From Utricularia gibba (taxonomy: Eukaryota; Streptophyta; Magnoliopsida; Lamiales; Lentibulariaceae): DNA of 64,000 nucleotides. Under the pieces are notes generated by a model. It made no database searches. It was not told where the DNA came from and saw only the letters and a program-made list of their open reading frames with translations. The stretch spans positions 2,852,001 to 2,916,000 of the forward strand of contig CM007992.1 in the NCBI GenBank assembly GCA_002189035.1, read 5' to 3'. Shown here one piece after another: positions 35,566-46,620 of this stretch. Both the position numbers and the translations under genes were made by a program. Each line of letters starts with the position of its first letter. Positions within the stretch are counted from its first letter, which is position 1.

Positions 35566-36427
35566 TCACCGCCAGTGCACGGTGCTGGTGCTCGACCCCG
35601 TTGTATGTGGGCGATCCTTGGGTTACTGCGAGCCCATTCTACAGACAGAACTGATTGCGCCGCCGAACGACTGAAGAATTTTTTGCCAGGATGCTAGAAA
35701 GCATTGTAAGTGGGGGATGTGGTGAGACCACGGTCCACACTGGCCATGAAAGTGGCATCTCTATGTTTTGTCCTCAGAACTCACAACAGTTTCTCCCGCA
35801 CACAAAAAACACCAGAAAAACAGAACATATTCTTCCTACTAGATAACAGATTGGAGCTACAGTTAATCAACTAGAAATCATTCTAAAAAACGTTTTCATA
35901 CCAGCCAATCCCAATTCGCACGTGGCTCAAGTGGTAATTGAACTGGTAGGTGATGCACAGTAATTACCAAGAACAAGAATTTTGACAAGTACAAAAAAGC
36001 GACAGTTATCTTGTTGAATCGTTCAACGTTTAACTCCTCTATGCCAAACCAAGGAGCCGTAGGCTCAACGCAGAAAAGCCAGAATTAGAGAGGGCAAACA
36101 GACGTTGCTTTTGCAGGCTCATATCCATTTGATTCACAGGGGCATAAAAGAAAGAACGATGATAGAAACATGAAGATTTTTCAATTGCACCAGCTTTAGA
36201 TATAATGAAACATATGACCTGAAATCTGAAACATGGATTAAGCGACAGAGCTCAAAATTGTAGCAGCAAAAGCAGCAAAAATTTACATGGGAACAAGAGA
36301 TTCATAGGTTTTCTGCAAGCCAAAAGATGATTTTTTGGTAGCTACAACGATGATATTACAAAACAAGTATGACCAATGGAACTAGTTTCATCTTCCCTTG
36401 TTTCCTTCAAAAATTTCAACTTTTGTC
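35566..36427. other. Spacer upstream of the open frame and 3' flank of the next gene
   Basis: No convincing gene. It may hold the leader of the minus-strand open frame ending at 35089 and the 3' UTR of the minus-strand gene that ends at 36428. Confidence 0.35.
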
Positions 36428-37057
36428 TCAACCCCAAGCACTAAATATCCCTCCAAAGAAACCTAAAATCCTACTTACCTTTCCCTTCTCCAAGTCTTCC
36501 TCATTTTCCTTCTCCTGCTCGTCCTCCTCCTCCAAACCACCGGAAATATCTGAACTAGCCTCCGCCGCAACATTAGTGTAGGAAAAGTTGAAATCTTCAA
36601 TTTTGGAATTCAACTCAGGCTTCATAGGCTCATCTACATCTACTGAATCAACAGCCACGATCTTCCGACGCCTCTTCTCCTTCTTAACCTTCTCCTTCTT
36701 CCTCTCCTTGGTCAAATTCTCTTCAAAAGCATCGATAATCTCGTGAATAAGTACACGGTTCGGCGACGAATCCCACTTCACCCAATATCTCATATAGCAC
36801 CGGAAACAGTTGCAGTTGAACAACGGCGAATGGTCGGAGCTACTTTTCCAGTCCGTGGCGCCGGAATCAGTAGCCTTTCCGTGACCGCTGCTGAAATTCG
36901 CAGAAGAGCATGATATTAAGTAAGCTAAAACCTCCCTGTCCGCCGGCGACAACCCCGCTGCTGAAGCGAACAACGCCGCCGGCAAGAACGAGAGAAGTTG
37001 GTCAGAAACCACTGGCTGCGCGGGATGTACCGTGCTTTTCCGGTAAAGCTTCTTCAT
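36428..37057 (-). CDS. Conserved plant protein of unknown function (NCNCFRCYMRYW type)
   Basis: Single-exon gene for 209 residues from the ATG at 37055-37057 (MKKLYRKSTVHPAQP). The in-frame extension to 37090 starts with TTG and is ignored. A conserved block SPLFNCNCFRCYMRYWVKWD runs on into SSPNRVLIHEIIDAFEE; the Cys-rich NCNCFRC could bind a metal, which is inference. Before it, LLSFLPAALFASAAGLSPAD is hydrophobic but broken by DREVLAY. The C-terminal half is lysine-rich (ERKKEKVKKEKRRRK), then acidic, and ends in GFFGGIFSAWG. Similar intronless genes occur across flowering plants without known function. Two TGGGC(C/T) motifs and an AGCCCA lie about 230-260 bp upstream. Confidence 0.8.
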   Translation of the reverse strand: MKKLYRKSTVHPAQPVVSDQLLSFLPAALFASAAGLSPADREVLAYLISCSSANFSSGHGKATDSGATDWKSSSDHSPLFNCNCFRCYMRYWVKWDSSPNRVLIHEIIDAFEENLTKERKKEKVKKEKRRRKIVAVDSVDVDEPMKPELNSKIEDFNFSYTNVAAEASSDISGGLEEEDEQEKENEEDLEKGKVSRILGFFGGIFSAWG

Positions 37058-37282
37058 CGCTGAAAGATTCTCAGCTCCACCCACCTCCAAGAGAAGGAGA
37101 AAGATAATAGCTTTTAGGTTTCGAAGATGTTCCTAATAGTGTCGAAGCAGAAGGCGGTAGTGATCGGGTGCATCGCGGAGCACTGATTAGGAGGAAAGGA
37201 AGCGATTCGATTGGCTGCCGTGCCGAGAGAGCAGAACGAATCTATTTATGATTTCCTTCTCATCCCAGCTCGGTCTAATATG

Positions 37283-37316
37283 ATGGGCTTCCTTAGTGGG
37301 CCTTCAGTTCAGCCCA
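37283..37316. promoter_or_regulatory. TGGGCY cluster upstream of the minus-strand unknown gene
   Basis: GATGGGCTT, AGTGGGCCT and CAGCCCAG lie within 34 bp, about 230-260 bp before the ATG at 37057. They match the plant site II (TGGGCC/T) motif recognised by TCP factors; function here is inferred. Confidence 0.45.
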
Positions 37317-39151
37317 GTTCGCTTGCTTAATATTCTAATTTATTCAATATTAAAAAAGATTGAATTAATTTACATAAAAATTAATAATTTAAAAAATATG
37401 AGTATCTTTTATAAATAATATATTTAAAAAATAATTTTTTAGTATATGTATAATAAAAAAAATTTAATAACAGTTTATAATTAAATTTATATATAATATT
37501 ATTAAATATTCATGATAAGTAATTGAATTTTTTTGAAATAATAAAGTTAATAGTGTACTTTACCACCATAAAATTAATTCAATCCACATAATAGATAGTT
37601 TTGTATTTTATTATTAATATGGATTTAAATAAAAAAATGATTGGATATTTAATTCTTGATATTAAATATTATTATTTAAGAAATATGTAATTAATAAGTA
37701 TTATTTAATATAAAATAATTTTTCATGTCCTACCAAATAATCTTTTAGAGATTTTCCAAAACACCCTTCTGAAAAACAATTAATGCATGATGTTAAGCTT
37801 AATGATATTCTCATAATTGACAAAAAAACATAGTCATTGATTGTAATTAGGAATACATTTTAATAACTATTTTAAAAAGTACTCTTAATTTAATTCCATC
37901 AACTTTCAGTCCACATATAATAGTCCTCACATTAAGATTCTAGTAATTAAGTTTGGTTTTATATATAATGCTATAGAAAATAAGATAGATGTACAATATA
38001 ATTGATGAAAAATCATATTTTGCAAATATCACTTGCTTAGTCAACTTTTTTTATTTGGGCAAAAGTGATACATTCATTACATTAAATCCTCCCATAAAAG
38101 AGTAACAATCAATTAAGGGAACAAGTTTAAAATGTAATGTAGGAAAATTAAGATATTAGGTCAGGTTCAACATCTGAATTGCCCAATAAAAGTACAATTA
38201 CTAATCAATGATCTAAAGAAGGAAATATGCCATGATAATGTAATGGAGTATGGTCCAAAAAAGAAACCTTTGTAGTTAATGCCAGACAAAAAATTGAGTA
38301 CAAATGCCCAACTTATAGGCGACCTATACTTGATGGGCCAACCACCTTGGCAAGTAATTAAACCCCATAAATTGGATAAAGAAGTTAAATGAGACAATAG
38401 CCTCATCATATCTAGTACTAGATATTTGCACAACAAGGTTTAGTAGATATTTAGAAAACAAAATAATCAATAAGATTACTCCTTACAAATGCATATAAAA
38501 TAAAGTATCCACTACCATATTGAGAGAGATCAAATATTAAAAACAATCATTTTATAAAAAAAAAAACCATGTTCTTATATTTAAATGACTGATTAATTTT
38601 AATGAGTGATTAATTTTTATAAGATTAAAAAATATTGAATTGAAATAATTATTTTTATTTATATATTTTTTGACAAATATAGTTAGAAAATAATAAATCA
38701 AATATAGCCCAATATGAAAAATATTCAATTCTCAAAATATTGAATAAATTAAAAATATATTAAATACATTTTTAAAATACCATTGTATAAAAATAAATTA
38801 TTTTTATTTTGAATGTTTTTATTAAGGGTATGAAATTATCAAATCTTTATATTTTAAAGTTTAATACCAAATATATGATAAACATTAAATATTTTTACTC
38901 CTTAAACCAACAATATTCATTTCAATATATCCAAATAAATTAAATTTAAAGTAGACAGAAGTCCTGATGCCAAACAATACTTGAGCATCACAGAAACAAC
39001 CTTACAAGATACACAATGTTTTCCTAGATACCCAACAAGTATCTTTACACACTTCCATTACATGCATCTTGCATATGGATTGCCTCCCTCTGGACACAAA
39101 TGCGGTTGTAGATTTTCCAGATTCAGATTGCCTCCTCCTCGTCTCAGGATC
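37317..39151. other. AT-rich gene-poor spacer
   Basis: About 1.8 kb of strongly AT-rich DNA with no recognised gene or repeat unit. The last 150 bases probably hold the 3' UTR of the NAL1-like gene. Confidence 0.5.
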
Positions 39152-41834
39152 TCATAGCTGCAACGAGATATCAAGCTTGCTATCCGTCTCGTCTCTGAAT
39201 GCTGAGAGGTTTTCCGGGCGGCGGCGGACTGCTTGTTGGCTTTGATACATACGACGTTTGCATGAAGGGAATGGAATGAACTGGTGTTCCATGCCGGAAA
39301 CCCCCTCGGAGAAACTCTCGGTTACAAAATCAGGCTTCAATGAACTGGTGTTGAGTGCAACAGGAGCAATGTTTTCTCCCAAGGTGCGCGGTGTCTGCGT
39401 GGAGAACTCCAGAACGATAGAGTCAGCTCGCGCTGTGGCGTTTTTCTGCTGCTGCGGTGCATCTGTTTAGCATGGAAGGAAGAGGAGAAAAATGGGTTTG
39501 CATCAGCATTGAAATGGGAAATCATGACAGGAAGGAGACCACAACCTTGAAGCTCTTCATCTGAGATGACAAGATCCAGTTCCAGAAGATCAAGAAGTCG
39601 GCCAAGATCAACTCCACTGGTCCAGTTTTCTGGTTGTTTGCCGCTTTTCAGAATCAGCCTACCTCGATTAGCAGTGCCGCCCCAGATGATTCCAACAGGC
39701 TTGGGTTTCTCACCATTTGGAGACGAGAGGAGGATAAGGCTCCCACTGTCACCTTCCAAGTCAAACGCCTGCTCATTCTCACCAAGAACAAGGAAATCAG
39801 TGAACAAGCAAATCCCTTTGTCATCGTTGTATTCAAGAGAATAAGCCATTATGGTCCCAGTAGTCAAACCAGAGCTCCTTCCAACTTTCACCACTTGCCT
39901 CCCAACAAGGCTGCTAATGGGGGATTGCAGATCAATAACATGAACACTTCCAATTTCTCCTACGCCATTCACCCGGGTAGTGACATTAGCCAGGTCGAAA
40001 TCTTCTGCGAAAGGAATGAAGGCGCCATCCGCACGAACGAAGCTTTCTGCAGGTATGAACAAAATCAGGGAGAGCTCTTTCCAGGAAGATACCAATGAAG
40101 TTGTGAACATCAGAGTGGCATTACCAGGGTTAACACCAGCATAGACGCCGTACCAGTTATCATCAGTTATGAATGATGTAGCCCTTTCGACAGCACCCAA
40201 ATATACACCTTGTCCGAGACTGGGAGGCAAGGGGTGGAACATCTTCTGACTTGGGCAGTTGAGATCAACGGCGACATGGCGGTTGGTGAGAAAGCCAACC
40301 TCCTTGTTCCCAGTTCTGCTCTTGACTATGGCTCCCAAGGTTCCAGATGTTTCTTGGCCTGCAACCTGTGAATTTTTATTGTTATTAGATTGATGTAAGC
40401 AAAGGAAACATATCCATGAACGAAGACTTCCAGGTCCAGAAGGGAAGATCTACCTGGGAACCAGATCCAATGCGGGGAGCTCTTCCACAAAGGCCATCCA
40501 CAAGTTCTGTGAATCGCCGCACATTTGAGGTGGTTGCAGGAGCTCCATAGTAAGCAAATTCCACGACATCAACATCACACCAGATCCCACCAGGTCCCTG
40601 CAGGTCATTTTAAAGTAAAAGAAGCTTATATGACTGCAAAAACAGTTACTAATCTAAGCCATTTCCAGGCATCTGCTCCCAATCAAGGCATCCAAAGTCA
40701 GAGAAAGGTAAGTAAATAAAAAGGTATAGCACCCTGTGGCTGAAGCACAATAAGTTAAGACCTCAAGAAAAGCAGGTAGCCACTGTGCGGGATTGAGCCA
40801 CCGCTCATGAACTTTTCTAGGAACAAATACTAGAATAGCAGGAATATTAGTCAGTACACCCTTCTTGATTCTGAAACCAATTGCTGTGCCATGGCTATAC
40901 CGCCTGAGATATCCGCTATGAAATGCTCTGATTATCATCAGTTCAAGGAAGTTAGAAGCCTGGGGTCCGGTAGGCCGCCGTCCATACGTTTCAGGAAGAG
41001 CCTCTTTCTGAAGATTCATGAAGTAATTTTCTCTTTCTTCAGCATCATCAGTTATTCGACAAGCAGGCCATGAAAAGTATGCAGTGTTTGTCTCAGAGAA
41101 ATGACCAACAGATGCAAGTGATTTTGAAAGGTGTGAACTTGATTCAGGCTGATACAGATCATTGCTGCCGTTCCTTTCCAGAACCAATGCTGATTCCTGG
41201 GACTGGGAGGGGCAGAATTAGGGGCAGCTACTTCCCACAAAGCCATACCTTTTTCCATGTGTCAGTTCAGTTCCCCTCGAAGAAACACAGTTGATATGTT
41301 TGCATTAAAAAAATCATCAACACTGCGTCAAGAATATCTTGTCAATTAGATTTGGAGCTTTTAAAAGGGTAGATGAGAAAAAGGTCTCACAGCAGTTTCA
41401 TGGAAGATGCTCAACACTTTTGTAAAATGAATGGAATCAAACCGAAATTCCTGAAATACAGACTTACGTATCAGTGACAACCAGGATACACTCGCAGCCC
41501 GATCAGCTAAAATCAAATGGAATATTCAGATGACACAAAAATCAAGGTAACACAGAACTACAGCTGCTGATATGCTAGTGATTAATCACTTCCTGGAGTG
41601 ACTTTTCAGCTAACTCGCGCCAGGAAAAATAAAAGAGATGGTCTTGCAGCAAGGGCTATACACTAGTGAAAAATCTCATTACTGATTGAAAGAAGGCTAA
41701 AACCTATAAGACAAGCCAGAGGCCAAATTTAGAGTGTTCTCGAATAGCAAACATCATTTCGATGCATATTCCATCGCAGCAATGCGTTTGCAAAGATGAG
41801 TAACCAAAACAAAGATACACAGAGAGATTACCAT
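39152..41834 (-). CDS. NARROW LEAF 1-like trypsin-fold protease
   Basis: Exons 40762-41196, 40454-40597, 40125-40365, 39546-40046 and 39152-39462 are phase-consistent. The first lacks an ATG and starts GAA TCA GCA (ESALVLERN); an upstream ATG at 41832-41834, directly followed by a GTAATC donor, joins in frame and is the proposed start, giving about 544 residues. The sequence follows rice NAL1 and its dicot homologues: AYFSWPACR, LLELMIIRAFHS-like block, HGTAIGFRIKKGVLTNIPA, GFLTNRHVAVDL, ATSFITDDNWYGVYAG, ESFVRADGAF, DLEGDSGSL and GIIWGGTANRGRL. The His-Asp-Ser catalytic set reported for NAL1 (here about H224, D281, S375) is intact. In rice NAL1 controls leaf width and auxin-related growth. 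The C-terminal tail is short and diverged. Confidence 0.85.
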
Positions 41835-43545
41835 AACCACACCACCACCTTCAGTTCCTGGATATTTACATGATCAACGAGAGGCCACGCCATTGAGGCG
41901 AAGCCCCATTATATAGCAGGGGGCCTTAATCAAGGGTGTTGCGAATACCGTGCGCGTAAGAGAGGGGGAGGATTGAATGCGAAAAAGACATCATCTTGAG
42001 GACAATAGCTGTTTTTGGAATGGCATATAAAGGATAATGAGCTTTTCTGATTTCTCCAAAGAAAGCTGTAGCACTCAGTAAATTATCAGCACTAGAATTC
42101 GGCAAGTGGATAGAAGGTGTTTCCCATTCTTTGTCCTGTTCGTCTTGAACCCCTCCAACCCATGTTTTTCCTTACACCACGCTCGTTAAGAGTGGCCAGT
42201 TAACGCATATCTCAAAATACATTTAAGTTAAATTCTGGAAAGCAGCACGAACACAGAATTTCCTGAGATCTAGTGACGCAAAAATAAAGGCTTCATAAAA
42301 GGTTGCAGACCCATAAAAATATTATCTTTATCATACATGGGCATTGCTGGAAGCATTGGAGACGATTATCAAATCATTTACTCCCACCCAAAACCGAGAA
42401 TCCACGTGGATCGTTCAGTATCTCCCCCTTGAGCTTTTCTTCGCCTTCCCCAGCACCAAATTGAATCAAAATCGAGCCTCCAATCAGGACGAGAGATCTA
42501 ATAAAAACTTGATCAAAATCGAGTCTCCAATCAGGAAAAGAGACCTAAAACAACCCCCCCAACAAATGATTCTTTTGTGCTTTATTCTTAATCCCCCACC
42601 GACATCAATGGGCGCGTTTTCGCCATTTGATAGGTGGAAGAGCGACGAGGGGCCGACCGAGTGGTGGGCCGGCCTTCCAATTATCTCTGCATCATCTGCT
42701 TCCTTTTTCGTCAATCATGAAGTCATCATCGTCATGGCTCACTTCCATGGTTTTTAAAACCATGGACTCCGTCTTTGCGGCCGGGTTTTGACCGAATTTA
42801 TTTGCCAAAGAAAACCTCCGTACAACTTTTTCCCCCACTCATCCGATGTTTTTCCTCTGGCTACTCCATTCGGATGAGTACATCAAGACCTTGGAGCCTG
42901 GAGGTTAGTTATGTCTCGTTAACGGTTAGGTAATATCCAAACCAATAGCGAAGAAAAGTTGCTAACATAATTAATTAATACAGACAAATGATATTAAAGT
43001 AACATACATACATATTTAAATAAAAATATAGATATTTTAAATTTAATGATGTAAACTGTGGGTTCGCGTATTCAAAAATACACAGTTAGGAGATTTGTGA
43101 TCGAATTCCAAATTGATTATAGACGAGGGAAAGAAAATGCGTAAATAAAAATGTAAAATTATAAGAATTATAAATTAAAATTGGATAATATTATGTAAAA
43201 TGAGGTTGGATTGTATCAAATACAAGATGGGATTCAAAAATTGAGATGTATCCACATTTAAATAAAAATGAATAATTCTTAAAAATTAAATTATGTAAAA
43301 ATAAAAAAATTAATTTAACATACATAAACATTATAAATTTAATGATCAAGAATATATTAATAAATCAGTATATAAATATTTAAACATCACGTACATTAAT
43401 ATTAAAAAAAATCTAATATCTAAAATATTAAGATGAACATTAATGAATAACATAACATAAATCCATTAATAAATTAGTATGCTTGATATACCTTTACCTT
43501 TATAATCAATATCTTATAGTTTGAATGATAGAATGATAAATTAAT

Positions 43546-43550
<5 letters not shown>
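41835..43550. other. NAL1-like leader/promoter, then AT-rich spacer
   Basis: 41835-41900 may be the 5'-UTR exon of the NAL1-like gene. 41900-42780 has mixed composition and a plus-strand frame at 42344-42757 without known similarity, not called. 42900-43550 is AT-rich and apparently empty. Confidence 0.4.

Positions 43551-43598
<48 letters not shown>
43551..43598. repeat. (AT)24 microsatellite
   Basis: Forty-eight bases of uninterrupted AT dinucleotide repeat, within a wider AT-rich region. Confidence 0.97.
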
Positions 43599-43605
<7 letters not shown>

Positions 43606-44093
43606 GAATTAAAGAACTAATCCGCACAATCATGAGTAGGATAAAATGAAACTATAATTGAAAAATTGAATGAGATTATTGAATAATAATATTTTTTATA
43701 TTTTTTAGTTTATTTTTTTAATTTTATTGTTATTAAAGACTTGTCGGATATGAATTCGCATGAATATTCATGATTTTATATATTGAACACGTGAATTTAT
43801 ATAAAATATAAGAACCGGTGCATAATACGCTAACTAATACAGACATCATCTTTAAATAAAACCATTTTTTCATTACTTTTATTTAAATTTAAGTTTTGAT
43901 TTAGTATGTAATTTATCAAATAAAATTTATTAAAACTAACTTAAAAGGAATAGATTGGACTGAAAAGCAGCCGAATAAAGTTGTGGGCCATAATTGTGAG
44001 GCTTGGCCCATTTTGGAGCTACATGAAGAAGAAAGGATTTTAAACACGAAGATCTGGATTCGGAGCGCCTGCGTCGTGAGATTGGCCACCGCC
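43599..44093. promoter_or_regulatory. AT-rich spacer and promoter of the acidic unknown gene
   Basis: AT-rich up to 43960. TGTGGGCCATA at 43983 and CTTGGCCCATT at 44002 flank a short spacer, giving an inverted pair of GGCCCA/TGGGCC elements 80-110 bp upstream of the ATG at 44094. Confidence 0.45.
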
Positions 44094-44768
44094 ATGAGCT
44101 GTGAAGAAAGTGAAGAAATGGAGGCACACAAGGAAGACCCATTTGCTTCTCTGATGAAATTTCTTCCGCAAATTGATTCCTTGAGTTTGCAGATACGGAG
44201 TGCGTCTTTCGCGCGGGAGTTTGACAGTTTCTCCGATTCGCAACCTCAGCTGTATTTCTCCCCCGTGCCACCGGACATCGGTACCTCCGAAATCATCATG
44301 GTCAGCCTCCCGGACAGCGATCCTTCGGTTGCGAACGAAGAACCATTGTTTGAGACTCCACCCGAAAATCCCTTACAGCATTCCTCATCCGAGGGCCACA
44401 ACGAAGATGATTTGGGGGGCGAAGGCAGCAAATCGAAAAGGGCTTATGAAACTCGATTGGGTGATGATAGTGATCAGAGGGAGCCCAAGAAGAGAGCTTT
44501 TGGAGACGAATTCGAAACACGAACCTTGGATTTGCAGGACGCAGTTGCAGGTGCTGTGGAAGAGGGGCGAAGAGAATTACTGCCGAGCCCGTTGAATCCA
44601 CATGGCTTAACTTTGCTGGACATTTTGGATGATTTCAAAGCTTATCTTGCTGGGAAACGCGGTGATGTTGATGAAGGCAGCATTAATCTTGTAGAAACGG
44701 CGAAGAAACAGGGAATGGCCTTTCCACGGCCAAGATGGTGGTCACCTGAGCACATCTTCATCGATTGA
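44094..44768 (+). CDS. Acidic plant protein of unknown function
   Basis: Single-exon gene for 224 residues beginning MSCEESEEMEAHKEDPF. The frame is open further up to a GTG at 43983, but 44094 is the first ATG. The N-terminal half is acidic and Ser/Pro-rich and lacks order-promoting segments; there is no signal peptide or membrane segment. Two parts look constrained: an N-terminal SLMKFLPQIDSLSLQIR and a C-terminal block with PSPLNPHGLTLLDILDDFKA followed by a Pro/Trp-rich end (FPRPRWWSPEHIFID). A KR-rich stretch (REPKKRAFGDE) could be a nuclear signal; that is inference. The family was not recognised. Confidence 0.65.
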   Translation: MSCEESEEMEAHKEDPFASLMKFLPQIDSLSLQIRSASFAREFDSFSDSQPQLYFSPVPPDIGTSEIIMVSLPDSDPSVANEEPLFETPPENPLQHSSSEGHNEDDLGGEGSKSKRAYETRLGDDSDQREPKKRAFGDEFETRTLDLQDAVAGAVEEGRRELLPSPLNPHGLTLLDILDDFKAYLAGKRGDVDEGSINLVETAKKQGMAFPRPRWWSPEHIFID

Positions 44769-46620
44769 TGACTGGAATTTCTCAAATTCGTTCGTCAGAT
44801 CATGTAGCACCAGAAGATCTTGTAGCGTATCAAAACCATGTGAAATGTAAGAGCTGTCGATTCCGATTTTGAGTGCTGGAATCGTAACTTTGATTTCTAG
44901 GGATCTCACTAGTAGCACCGTCTACACGAAAGATTTCGCAGGGTATTACATGAAGGATGGATTGTTCTTGATATGGATTTCGAGGAATTAATGGCAAGGT
45001 TTTGCAAGTAAAGACCAAAAGAGATGTTTTTCCCATTGGCATCAACGAATTAGATCGGAATACTCACGCTGCTTCACCTCAAACACGAGGCTTCTGCTAC
45101 AGATCGGCCACGGCTCTTCGTTTTCTCCCTTCTTTCCACCTCCGCGGTAGTTTTCACCGTCCGCTCGCTCTGCATTTCAAAGCCTGTTTCTTTTTTCCTC
45201 CACCTTCGCAGCGATTCCGAACTTTCATCACCTTTTCGTGGGTGTCTTTGTTGATGGTTGTATACAACATTATCTTTCTCGGATCGCTCCTTATCATCGC
45301 TGTGAACACCCGACAGAATCTTGATTTCTCTTCTCTCTGGTAGTTGTTCTCTTTTTTTTTTTCTGGAGTAGATGTTTACAAGCGCACTCTGGCATCTCGC
45401 AAGCATGGCAGGTATTTGTTCTCGATCCCCTGTATGTTGTTGTCCCTGATTTTCGGCTACTTGGGCTGTCTGTCGGATAATCAATGGCGTCTTCCGTTCA
45501 ATTGCAGTACATGGAAGTGAAGACTACGCACCTGTAACAAGGCTTAATGCTGGTGCTCTCCGAGTTTTTTCTTTCTGATGATTGTGAACACTGCAAGATC
45601 TGTAACAAGGCACCTCATTGAACTTCTGGTGCAGGATGTCTCCTTCTATATCTGCAACAGCTATCATAATCCGGCATCATAAAGCTGCACTGCAAGATCA
45701 TCTTGGTGGGTGCTTTCGGGAATAATGTGCCTCTCAGAAGCATCATTCAGATGGAAAATCTAGATGCTTAATACCCAAGTTCATCTGCAAATGAAAAATC
45801 TGAGATATTTGCTTCGAGTAGAATTAAGATGATGGAATTCTGCTAGTCTTAACGTAGAAAAAAAACAAAAGACTGTACCTTTAACTTGTCATACCTATAT
45901 TGAGCATCTGTGATGGCTGGCTCTGTTTGAAGTCTCTTCATTGCATTGGCCCACTGCATACGACCGAGACCTTTGCGGGTGGTTCTAATGGCGGTTTAGG
46001 GTTTTGGAGTCTTCGGTTTACAAAACTGAATTATGGCGCAGTAATGTATGAAGGAAAACATGACCTGAAGACACGGAGAAGTAAAAAAATGGCGACTTAA
46101 GGGTCGTCACCTTATGAGAGGATAGTGACAGCAGTTGAAGTTCGACAAAACCTCCGCAGTTGAGGCGTTGATGTTTGTGGCCTGAATCATGAATGTGAAG
46201 GATCGACTATTATGTGGAATCTCCCGGTTTACGCGCAATTTTCAACCCACTTGAGCGCGAGATTTATCCCACGTTGCTCTTCCGTTTCCTTGTTTCCTCC
46301 TCGGGAGGTCTGCCAATTTCATTTCTCCGGTGTACTATTCACTTCCTGACAACGGGCTACGGAACCCATACCTTCAAACCCATTGTCGTCAACCTTGAAA
46401 CAGAAATTTTCGCCTCGGTTTCTACGGAGGAAAACGAAGATCACTGCTTTTGTATGTTTGTTTTTTTGTTTGTCGTTGTGTGAATCTGGGAAATTGTTCT
46501 TACCCATTTTGAATGTTTCTGTTTGTACATCACGAGAAACAAACAAATCAAGGAAGCGACTTTCTCTGGTCATCTTAAATATCACCGGTGTCACATTTAA
46601 ACCTCTCTTCGCATTTTCGC
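44769..46620. other. 3' flank of the acidic unknown gene, then KUP11 5' region
   Basis: No reliable gene. 45100-45400 has pyrimidine-rich sequence typical of leaders (CTCCC, TTTCCACCTCC), and 46220-46450 is similar; several GT/AG pairs could form 5'-UTR introns of the potassium transporter. Open frames of 70-136 codons on both strands have no recognised similarity. Confidence 0.35.

Noticed and set aside
35928-35990. tRNA-like box A (GTGGCTCAAGTGG)
   Set aside because: No box B at the proper distance and no cloverleaf could be built.
42344-42757. Plus-strand open frame of 137 codons
   Set aside because: Low-complexity composition, no known similarity, and located in the leader/promoter region of the NAL1-like gene.
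45002-45343. Plus-strand open frame of 113 codons
   Set aside because: The sequence looks like pyrimidine-rich UTR, the protein has no recognised domain and no Kozak-like context.
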